Source: Gammaproteobacteria bacterium UBA2810 (GTDB taxonomy: Bacteria > Pseudomonadota > Gammaproteobacteria > Enterobacterales > Succinivibrionaceae). From it: 19,205 bases of DNA. Below, in pieces: positions 13,969-19,205 of the stretch; position 1 is the first letter of the stretch, and each line of letters opens with the position of its first letter. The notes under the pieces are model-generated. The model made no database searches. It saw only the letters and a list, made by a program, of their open reading frames with translations, and was not told where the DNA came from. The stretch is from the NCBI GenBank assembly GCA_002351705.1, contig DEHC01000051.1, positions 1 to 19,205 of the forward strand. The letters are read 5' to 3'. A program made the translations under genes and the position numbers.

Positions 13969-14838
13969 GGTCACGAGGAGCGCCGATAGCCAGTCAGTCA
14001 TGACCGGCTTCCTCTTGTAGAAAAGCCAGAGAAGAGGCACCAGGATGACCGGCTGGCAGGCCGAGAGCACTGCCGCTATACCGATGTTGCCGTTGTCAAT
14101 TGCCTTGAGGCAGCAGGTCATGCCGATGCCGAGTGCGAGCACTGTGTTGGCGATGATGAGGAATACAATCCTCCTGTTCACGCTGTGCAGCGGCTTTGCC
14201 AGGTGGAAGCCGCTCCAGAGGAGCAGAAGATGCAGAAGGAAGCCGGTCGCCATCCTTATTGACGAGGCCGCGACCGGATCCGTCCCGCGCGACATCATCG
14301 GCTTGAGGATTGCTGTTCCCGCGGACTGGCAGAGCCCCGCAATGAGCCCGAAGGCAACCGCCGCCGCAACGGATGTCTTCGTAAACTCAGTTCCGGCCGC
14401 GTGATCCGCCTTTTTGTTTCCGTCAGCGAAGTATATTGCCGTGATTACTCCAGCGAAGACGAGCAGGGTGCCGAGGGCGCTCCTGAGGGTGAAGGTGTCG
14501 CCGTAGAAGATGATGCCGGCAATTGCCGAGAACACGGCATTAGTTGCGAAAAGTATCCCGGCAATCCTGGGTCCGAGCCGGTTCATCGAGGCGTAGTACG
14601 CCGTGTCGCCGATGAAGAGCCCTACAGCTCCAGAGAGACCGAGGAGCATGAGGTCGTCCGCGGACATCGTCCTGAAGCCGCCGGTCACCAGCCCCATCAT
14701 GCCCAGCAGGATCATGGCAAAAAACAGGCGCCAGCGGCCGTAGGCTATGCTCCCGAGCCTTCCGGCGCAGGGCACGGCGATGAGAACAGCGAAAGCCCAG
14801 ACCGCAGAGCTAACGAGTCCCAGCCATTCATAATGCAT
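13942..14838 (-). CDS. DMT-superfamily (EamA) transporter
   Basis: An inner-membrane protein of 298 residues with about ten hydrophobic segments arranged as two EamA repeats of five, the usual design of drug/metabolite transporters. Repeat 1 ends near GTLLVFAGVITAIYFADG, a polar linker follows (NKKADHAAGTEFTK), and repeat 2 ends at the C-terminus with WLSALLVTSGTAAIFI. Conserved EamA-like phrases include GDTAYYASMNRLG and ACQPVILVPLLWLFYKRKP. The substrate cannot be inferred. The frame stays open to 14901, but the ATG at 14838 (MHYEWLGLVSS) begins just after the stop of the DUF486 gene (4-5 base gap). This fits a two-gene operon with coupled translation and starts directly at the first membrane segment. 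The end overlaps rsuA by 27 bases on the opposite strand. Confidence 0.82.
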   Translation of the reverse strand: MHYEWLGLVSSAVWAFAVLIAVPCAGRLGSIAYGRWRLFFAMILLGMMGLVTGGFRTMSADDLMLLGLSGAVGLFIGDTAYYASMNRLGPRIAGILFATNAVFSAIAGIIFYGDTFTLRSALGTLLVFAGVITAIYFADGNKKADHAAGTEFTKTSVAAAVAFGLIAGLCQSAGTAILKPMMSRGTDPVAASSIRMATGFLLHLLLLWSGFHLAKPLHSVNRRIVFLIIANTVLALGIGMTCCLKAIDNGNIGIAAVLSACQPVILVPLLWLFYKRKPVMTDWLSALLVTSGTAAIFI

Positions 14839-14843
14839 TCGGA

Positions 14844-15197
14844 TCAGCCCGTGATCTTCTCGCGGAAGATGAAGAATACTGCGCCGAGAATGCAGAGGCA
14901 TGCCCAGATGTAGTCAGTCTTGAAGCTTTCCTTGAGGAAAAAGACCGAGAACGGAATGAAGACGGTCAGGGATACTGCCTCCTGGACAATCTTGAGCTGC
15001 GTGACTGTTATATGCTTCGAGGCCATTCTCACTGCAGGTATCATCAGAAGGTACTCGAAGAATGCCAGGCTCCATGAGAAGAGGACAACCTTGAACCAGA
15101 ACGTGTCAGGATTGTCCCTGAGATGGCCGAACCAGGCGTAGGTCATGATAAGGTTGCTGCAGACGAGCATCAGTACCGCAAGAACAGTAGGCCACAT
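14844..15197 (-). CDS. DUF486 / DMT_6 small membrane protein
   Basis: A 117-residue inner-membrane protein with four predicted transmembrane segments. It matches the DUF486 pattern: an early SNLIMTYAWFGHL, then FFEYLLMIPAVR, TQLKIVQEAVSLTVFIPFSVF and a final GAVFFIFREK. The family belongs to the DMT superfamily as a single-repeat form, and its function is unknown. The open frame extends upstream to 15674, across the divergent dgkA gene; the ATG at 15197 fits the family N-terminus and lies just below a good minus-strand promoter. The ribosome binding site is weak (ACGGA, 10 bases away). It is followed almost immediately by an EamA transporter gene, so the two are probably co-transcribed. Whether they work together is unknown. 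Confidence 0.85.
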   Translation of the reverse strand: MWPTVLAVLMLVCSNLIMTYAWFGHLRDNPDTFWFKVVLFSWSLAFFEYLLMIPAVRMASKHITVTQLKIVQEAVSLTVFIPFSVFFLKESFKTDYIWACLCILGAVFFIFREKITG

Positions 15198-15227
15198 ATT
15201 CAAAATCCGTAAAAAAAAACAGAGGCA

Positions 15228-15255
15228 ATTATAATGCTTTGCAGTTTTCTGTAAA
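15228..15255 (-). promoter_or_regulatory. Promoter of the DUF486-EamA operon
   Basis: On the minus strand, -35 TTTACA (15255-15250) and -10 TATAAT (15233-15228) are separated by 16 bases. The expected start is near 15220, giving a leader of about 24 bases that contains an unbroken U-run. Confidence 0.65.
15230..15235 (+). promoter_or_regulatory. Candidate -10 of dgkA
   Basis: A plus-strand TATAAT overlaps the minus-strand -10 because the core ATTATAAT reads well on both strands. It lies 44 bases before the dgkA ATG. The expected -35 region is a poor match. AGGAG at 15267-15271, 8 bases before the ATG, is a good ribosome binding site. Confidence 0.4.
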
Positions 15256-15279
15256 TTGACATTCGTAGGAGATTTTATT

Positions 15280-15651
15280 ATGGGAAAGCCGGGTGCAAAG
15301 GGGATAAGGCGCCTCATCAACGCCACGAAGTACAGCGCCAAGGGGTTTGTCGCTGGCTGGAAGAACGAGGAGGCGTTCAGGGAGGAGGTCGTTGTGGCGA
15401 TCATCCTTACTCCCGCAGCGTTCTTTGTCGGAAGCACTCCGCTTGAGATCCTGTTCCTCATCACTATGATCTGGCTCCTGATGGTAACCGAGGCGCTCAA
15501 TTCAGCCATCGAGGCTGCAATTGACCGGATCGGCGACGAGTGGAACGAGCTTTCCGGCAGGGCAAAGGATCTGGGATCGCTCGCCGTTCTCTTTGTAACC
15601 ATACTCAACATCGCCGCATGGGTGACGCTTTTCTGCGTGAACTGCCTGTAG
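15280..15651 (+). CDS. dgkA: Diacylglycerol kinase (integral membrane)
   Basis: A small trimeric inner-membrane kinase that phosphorylates diacylglycerol to phosphatidic acid, recycling the lipid released by membrane-derived oligosaccharide or lipid-modification reactions. It has 123 residues against 122 in E. coli. There is an N-terminal amphipathic helix, then WKNEEAFREE (E30, equivalent to the E. coli metal-binding E28). TM2 ends in VTEALNSAIEAAIDRIG (E71, N74, E78, equivalent to E69, N72, E76), followed by EWNELSGRAKDLGS and a last membrane helix. The ATG at 15280 has AGGAG 8 bases upstream, which rules out the in-frame TTG at 15256. It is divergent from the DMT gene pair. Confidence 0.96.
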   Translation: MGKPGAKGIRRLINATKYSAKGFVAGWKNEEAFREEVVVAIILTPAAFFVGSTPLEILFLITMIWLLMVTEALNSAIEAAIDRIGDEWNELSGRAKDLGSLAVLFVTILNIAAWVTLFCVNCL

Positions 15652-15672
15652 GCCCCTGAGGCTATTTCGTAC

Positions 15673-15704
15673 ACAGAGTCCCGACAAGTCTGCCGGGACT
15701 CTGT
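15673..15704 (+). terminator. Stem-loop between dgkA and lysC, probable terminator without T-run
   Basis: An 11-bp perfect stem, ACAGAGTCCCG (15673-15683) with CGGGACTCTGT (15694-15704), has a 10-base loop. It lies 21 bases after the dgkA stop. The downstream sequence is not T-rich, so it could be a 3'-end stabiliser or a leader element rather than a classic terminator. The loop side contains a small alternative GAC-AA-GTC hairpin. Confidence 0.5.
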
Positions 15705-15712
15705 CTCTGTGG

Positions 15713-15718
15713 TAAAAT
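15713..15718 (+). promoter_or_regulatory. Possible -10 of lysC
   Basis: TAAAAT lies directly after the stem-loop, 75 bases before the lysC GTG. No good -35 exists at the right distance. If used, it would leave a leader of about 70 bases, too short for a lysine riboswitch. Confidence 0.3.
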
Positions 15719-15793
15719 CACGCCATTATTGCTGGCATTCCGGTCTTTTCAATATTCGCCGCATGCCGGCCCTGTGTTTATTAGGAGAATATC

Positions 15794-17146
15794 GTGAGCG
15801 ATTTCTGCGTAGCCAAATTCGGCGGTACCAGCGTTGCAAATTCCGATGCCATGCTGAACTGCATGCGAATTGTAACTGCCAATCCCAAAACAAAGCTGGT
15901 AGTACTCAGCGCCAGCGCCGGCGTTACCAACCTGCTGGTCAAGCTGGCAAACGGCGTGGCCGATGAGGCTGAAAGAGAGGAGACCATCTCCAAGATCAGC
16001 GCGATCCAGAACCAGATCCTTGACTACCTCGGACACCCCGAGGCAATTTCCGGCGAGATCAAGAACCATATCGATCAGATCCGCATCCTTGCCCGCGAGG
16101 CTGTCTATGAGACCAACGATGTCCTCGTTGACCGCATTGTCTGCAACGGCGAGCTGATGTCGACAAAGCTCTTCACCGAGGTCATGAAGAAGAACGGCTA
16201 TGACGCCGTATGGTTTGATGTCAGAAAGGTCATGAGAACTGACAACAACTTCGGCAAGGCTGCTCCCATCATCGAGGTTCTCAGGATCCAGGCGCAGAAA
16301 GAGCTCTCTGATCTCGTGCAGAATCATATCGTCATCACCCAGGGATTCATCGGCTCGAACGCCGAGGGACAGACAACCACGCTCGGACGCGGCGGCTCTG
16401 ACTACTCAGCAGCGCTTCTCGGCGAGGCCCTGAACTTCGGCGAGGTAGAGATCTGGACTGATGTTCCAGGCATCTACACCACTGACCCGAGGATTGTCTC
16501 CACTGCTCATGCGATTCCGGAGATTTCCTTCGCCGAGGCTGCTGAAATGGCCACCTTCGGCGCCAAGATCCTCCATCCTGCAACCGTGCAGCCTGCAATG
16601 CGCGCCAATATCCCGGTATTTGTCGGCTCTTCCAAGGAGCCCCGTGCCGGCGGCACCTGGATCCGTCCTGACACTGACTCGAAGCCCCTGTTCCGCGCAG
16701 TTGCCATCAGGAAGAACCAGATCCTCCTCACTCTCAAGACCGCCAGGATGGTCGGAGCCTGCGGCTTCCTTTCAACTGCCTTCGGCATTTTCGCAAAGCA
16801 CGGCCTGTCTGTTGACCTCGTAACCACCTCGGAGCAGAGCATAGCGGTTACCCTCGACAACACCGGCACCAAATCCAACGGTCAGAGCATCCTGAGCGAG
16901 GCGCTGCTTGCTGATCTCCGCCAGATTGCGAGCGTCAAGATTGAGGAGGACCTCAGCCTTATAGCCCTCATCGGCAACCATATGAGCAGAACCCCGGGCT
17001 CCGAGTCCAAGGTGTTCTCCGCAATATTCGATATCCCTATCCGACTCATCTGCTACGGAGCAAGCTCGCACAATACCTGCTTCCTTGTTCACTCCAAGGA
17101 CGGCGAGGAGGCTGTAAGAAGACTCCATGTCCATCTGCTTGACTAA
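15794..17146 (+). CDS. lysC: Lysine-sensitive aspartokinase III
   Basis: Phosphorylates aspartate, the first step toward lysine, threonine, methionine and diaminopimelate, in the cytoplasm. It has 450 residues against 449 in E. coli LysC. The amino-acid-kinase domain has VAKFGGTSVA (K8), ELMST, RTTTLGRGGSDY-like TTTLGRGGSDYSAALL (195-210) and DVPGIYTTDPR. Two ACT domains follow (about 305-450). The residues that line the lysine pocket in E. coli are kept: M319, G324, F325, L326, T345, S346 and E347, so lysine feedback is expected. It is not fused to homoserine dehydrogenase, unlike ThrA and MetL. The start is a GTG with AGGAG (15783-15787) 6 bases upstream, decided by the conserved N-terminus. 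A clean terminator follows at 17174-17197. Confidence 0.97.
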   Translation: MSDFCVAKFGGTSVANSDAMLNCMRIVTANPKTKLVVLSASAGVTNLLVKLANGVADEAEREETISKISAIQNQILDYLGHPEAISGEIKNHIDQIRILAREAVYETNDVLVDRIVCNGELMSTKLFTEVMKKNGYDAVWFDVRKVMRTDNNFGKAAPIIEVLRIQAQKELSDLVQNHIVITQGFIGSNAEGQTTTLGRGGSDYSAALLGEALNFGEVEIWTDVPGIYTTDPRIVSTAHAIPEISFAEAAEMATFGAKILHPATVQPAMRANIPVFVGSSKEPRAGGTWIRPDTDSKPLFRAVAIRKNQILLTLKTARMVGACGFLSTAFGIFAKHGLSVDLVTTSEQSIAVTLDNTGTKSNGQSILSEALLADLRQIASVKIEEDLSLIALIGNHMSRTPGSESKVFSAIFDIPIRLICYGASSHNTCFLVHSKDGEEAVRRLHVHLLD

Positions 17147-17173
17147 CTGAGACTTATTTCTTGCATTACAAAG

Positions 17174-17197
17174 GCCTTCCTGCGGGAAGGCTTTTTT
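17174..17197 (+). terminator. lysC terminator
   Basis: GCCTTCC (17174-17180) pairs with GGAAGGC (17185-17191) across a TGCG loop and is followed by six T residues. It is preceded by AAA, so it may also work in the reverse direction. Confidence 0.88.
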
Positions 17198-17287
17198 ATT
17201 CCGGAATAAGCATAAGAGAGGAGATGAGATGACGGGAAGGCTTTCCAGGACAGGGCGGCCTGGAGAGCATTTGGCTGCTTAAACTAT

Positions 17288-17321
17288 AAAAAAGGCCAGC
17301 CAGGCATGTGCCGGGCCGGCC
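17288..17321 (-). terminator. argA terminator
   Basis: Read on the minus strand, a 12-base arm (GGCCGGCCCGGC, 17321-17310) pairs with GCCTGGCTGGCC (17305-17294) across an ACAT loop, with one G-U pair and one mismatch. Six T residues follow. It lies 19 bases past the argA stop. Confidence 0.8.
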
Positions 17322-17339
17322 CTCGCTGCTCTGTGGATC

Positions 17340-18665
17340 TTAGTTGTCGAGGTTCTTGAAGAAGATCTTGGACTTTCTCTGGTAGTTGTAGTTGTCGCGC
17401 TTCTTTTTCGGCAGATCGTCAACAGTTCCCGGAACAAATCCCTTCTCAAGGAAGAAGTGCGCAGTGCTCGTCGTCAGCACGAAAATTTTCCTGAGCCCCA
17501 TCTTTCTTGCCTTCTGCTCTATGGTCTCGATGAGGAGGTCGCTCCTTCCGCCGCTCCTGTAGTTGGGGTGTATGGCGACACAGGCAAGCTCCCCGCACTT
17601 TTCCTCGATATAGGGATACAGGGCCGCGCTGCCGATGACCATCCCGTCTCGCTCGATGATCACATAGTGCTCAATCTGCAGCTCAAGCAGCTCTCTCGGG
17701 CGGTGGATAAGGATGCCGGCATCCTCCATGGGCTTGATAAGCTCCATGAGGCTTCCTATGTCGCTGATTCTGGCCTGGCGGACCTGCTCGGCACTGTCCT
17801 TTACTATCTGAGTTCCGATACCGTCTCTGGTGAAGAGCTCCTGCAGCAGCGCGCCGTCATCGGTGTGGCTCACAAGGTGCGATCTCGGAACTCCGCCGCG
17901 GCAGGACGCGATTGCGGCCCTGAGGTAGCGGGCGGTACTTGACACATCGTCCTCGTCGAGCTTCTTAAGATACTCCTCAGCCTGATCAGGGAAGAGCTCC
18001 GGCACTACATGCCCCTCATCATCAATTATTCCCTGGAACGGGCAGAAGGTGATGAACTTGTTTGCCTTCAGGTCAATCGCGACCCTGCTCGCAAGGTCCT
18101 CGGAGTTCAGGCTGAAGCTCTCGCCTGTTACAGAGACGCAGATCGGGGAGAGCACAACCACGTTGCCGCGGTCTAGCTGGAAATTTATGCCTTCCGTGTC
18201 AACGCGCCTGACGGTCCCTGAATGGCAGAAGTCAATGCCGTCGATAACGCCGACCGGCTTTGCCGTGACGAAGTTGCCGGAGACGACGCTGAGCCTCAGC
18301 CCCTGCATCGGGGTATTTCCGAGGCCCATCGAGAGCTTGGACGTGATGTTGTACTGGATGTCTCCGCAGACTCTCTTTATTATGCTGAAGCTCCTGGTGT
18401 CCGCGATGCGGATCCTCTTGTAGAATCTGGTCTTCACCTTTGCGTCAGCGAGTGCATTGTCGATCTGGTTCTTGCAGCCGAAGACAATGACCAGCTTGAT
18501 CCCGAGGCTCTGCAGAATTGCTATGTCAGATATAACGTTGTCAATATGCCGGTCAGCTATTGTCTCCGCGCTCAGGAGGAATACAAAGGTCTGTCCCCTG
18601 TGCATCGTAATATAAGGAGCGGAATGGCGGAAAGCGCTTATGAGCTCGGTATTCAGTGTTCTCAT
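17340..18665 (-). CDS. argA: Amino-acid N-acetyltransferase (N-acetylglutamate synthase)
   Basis: Acetylates glutamate with acetyl-CoA, the first step of arginine synthesis, in the cytoplasm. From the ATG at 18665 it has 441 residues against 443 in E. coli. The N-terminal amino-acid-kinase-like regulatory domain (1 to about 280) has FRHSAPYI, LGIKLVIVFG, QIDNALAD, KLSMGLGNTPMQG, VVSGNFVTAKPVGV, DFCHSGTVRR and SVTGESF. The hinge QELFTRDGIGTQIV leads to a C-terminal GNAT domain (about 297-441) with ACVAIHPNYRSGGR, IFVLTTSTAHFFLEKGF and the YNYQRKSKI end. The open frame continues to 18737, but that part covers the promoter and lacks family similarity. This is the classical enterobacterial-type ArgA, not a bifunctional ArgJ, and it is expected to be inhibited by arginine. 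It is convergent with lysC, each having its own terminator. Confidence 0.96.
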   Translation of the reverse strand: MRTLNTELISAFRHSAPYITMHRGQTFVFLLSAETIADRHIDNVISDIAILQSLGIKLVIVFGCKNQIDNALADAKVKTRFYKRIRIADTRSFSIIKRVCGDIQYNITSKLSMGLGNTPMQGLRLSVVSGNFVTAKPVGVIDGIDFCHSGTVRRVDTEGINFQLDRGNVVVLSPICVSVTGESFSLNSEDLASRVAIDLKANKFITFCPFQGIIDDEGHVVPELFPDQAEEYLKKLDEDDVSSTARYLRAAIASCRGGVPRSHLVSHTDDGALLQELFTRDGIGTQIVKDSAEQVRQARISDIGSLMELIKPMEDAGILIHRPRELLELQIEHYVIIERDGMVIGSAALYPYIEEKCGELACVAIHPNYRSGGRSDLLIETIEQKARKMGLRKIFVLTTSTAHFFLEKGFVPGTVDDLPKKKRDNYNYQRKSKIFFKNLDN

Positions 18666-18698
18666 TGTTAAAACAGGACTCCCAGTAAACCGGGGACA

Positions 18699-18727
18699 AT
18701 AATAGTACCATTCCGGAGTATCCTCAA
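18699..18727 (-). promoter_or_regulatory. argA promoter
   Basis: On the minus strand, -35 TTGAGG (18727-18722) and -10 TATTAT (18704-18699) are 17 bases apart. The start would be near 18692, about 27 bases before the ATG at 18665. GGGAG in the leader is a ribosome binding site at a longish 13 bases. Confidence 0.65.
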
Positions 18728-18736
18728 TGATTATCA
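18724..18736. promoter_or_regulatory. Weak ArgR-box-like sequence over the argA -35
   Basis: TCAATGATTATCA resembles the ARG-box core TGAATAATTATTCA with two substitutions and one missing base. It overlaps the -35, where an ArgR repressor would be expected to act. Only one box is seen, whereas ArgR usually binds paired boxes, so this is tentative. Confidence 0.3.
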
Positions 18737-19083
18737 CAGCTTTATTGGTTCATGCGGTTCACTGAAAAAGACAAGAGCTGCTGACATGAAGGGCCGGCCC
18801 CTTTCTGTCCGTTATGCGAGCTTCTTTAACAATGCTCATCTCTGCCTCCTGCAGTTTTGCCTCTGTCAGCTGATTGTGCGGCCGGAACAGGCACCTGACA
18901 CATCAATGGACTCCGGATCTGTATCAGGCACAGAGAGTCACAGCAGGGCAATGTCAGTGAGACAGAGGCTCTGTATGCCGAGCAAGGATGCCTCCTGACG
19001 TGCCTGGCGTATTTCGTGGATATAACAGCGTTTCGGACGGTATTTGCCTTAATTCTTTCATTCTGCGACTGAATTTTAGCGGT

Positions 19084-19110
19084 TGAAAAATAATCAATAT
19101 TTGTTTTTCA
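19084..19110. repeat. AT-rich inverted repeat
   Basis: TGAAAAA (19084-19090) and TTTTTCA (19104-19110) are perfect inverted copies separated by 13 bases; the match continues inward after one mismatch. It lies 38 bases before the right-facing promoter and could be a regulator-binding site. Confidence 0.4.
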
Positions 19111-19147
19111 GAAATTAGCGGGCTGTCACATAATAAATGAATAATTT

Positions 19148-19176
19148 TTGACCATTTTTTCATGATGAATTATGCT
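19148..19176 (+). promoter_or_regulatory. Right-facing promoter at the window edge
   Basis: The -35 TTGACC (19148-19153) and -10 TATGCT (19171-19176) are spaced by exactly 17 bases in an AT-rich setting. Transcription would start near 19183 and run out of the window. Confidence 0.5.
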
Positions 19177-19205
19177 CTTAACCTAGTACTATGTAACGCA
19201 TGATA

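Larger units (their letters stand above)
18738..19205. other. Gene-free right flank
   Basis: No convincing gene lies here. A 70-codon plus-strand frame at 18786-18998 has no family resemblance, no clear ribosome binding site and a composition that looks random. From about 19020 the sequence turns distinctly AT-rich and holds an inverted repeat and a promoter facing right, so it is probably the control region of a gene beyond the window. No tRNA or other structured RNA was recognised. Confidence 0.5.

Noticed and set aside
14844..15674. Long minus-strand extension of the DUF486 frame to 15674
   Set aside because: The extra part lies antisense to dgkA and upstream of a good promoter; the DUF486 family begins at the ATG at 15197.
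15652..15793. Lysine riboswitch before lysC
   Set aside because: The gap is too short and no conserved core was recognised.
18666..18737. N-terminal extension of argA
   Set aside because: It covers the -35 and -10, and the family N-terminus matches from the ATG at 18665.
18786..18998. Plus-strand 70-codon open frame in the right flank
   Set aside because: No ribosome binding site of note, no family resemblance, and a random-looking composition with many Cys, Ser and Arg residues.
1..19205. CRISPR arrays, tRNA/rRNA genes, insertion sequences or toxin-antitoxin pairs
   Set aside because: No repeat-spacer pattern, cloverleaf, transposase or paired small genes were seen on either strand.

Overview
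The window reads as chromosomal DNA from a Gram-negative gammaproteobacterium. AsnRS, FabB, lysine-sensitive aspartokinase III (LysC), classical ArgA, RsuA, DgkA and CorA all match the enterobacterial versions in length and motif order. Several proteins carry signal peptides, a lipobox or periplasmic domains. The DNA looks GC-rich by eye (not computed), with frequent AGG arginine and CTC leucine codons. The gene order is not that of E. coli. A succinate-forming anaerobe of the Succinivibrionaceae/Aeromonadales side is possible, but that is only a guess. I see no rRNA, tRNA, CRISPR array, insertion sequence or phage gene, so most of the window is ordinary housekeeping DNA.

Layout, left to right. 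Positions 1-187 hold a short upstream stretch with a promoter for pepT (peptidase T), which is followed by an ExoIII/APE1-type nuclease gene. A strong bidirectional terminator separates these from the minus-strand asnS. Next is a minus-strand secreted protein with a DUF922 fold that has lost its zinc ligands and gained a long low-complexity tail. It is divergent from corA (Mg2+ channel). Positions 6843-11847 form a tight three-gene operon on the plus strand: an MBOAT acyltransferase, a 790-residue protein with two tandem DUF459/SGNH domains, and an SGNH lipoprotein with the layout of Ape1. After this come fabB, rsuA, a convergent minus-strand pair of DMT-superfamily membrane proteins, dgkA, lysC and a minus-strand argA. 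The last 540 bases hold no convincing gene, but end in an AT-rich stretch with a promoter pointing out of the window.

The most interesting unit is the 6843-11847 operon. Its make-up (membrane acyl exporter, periplasmic SGNH transferase, SGNH esterase lipoprotein) is that of the PatA-PatB-Ape1 peptidoglycan O-acetylation system known from Neisseria and Campylobacter. Here the middle protein carries two complete SGNH domains, so the locus encodes three SGNH active sites per acyl exporter. The second most interesting item is the DUF922 protein at 4011-5594, which lacks all expected metal-binding histidines. Both assignments rest on motif recognition, with no database search.
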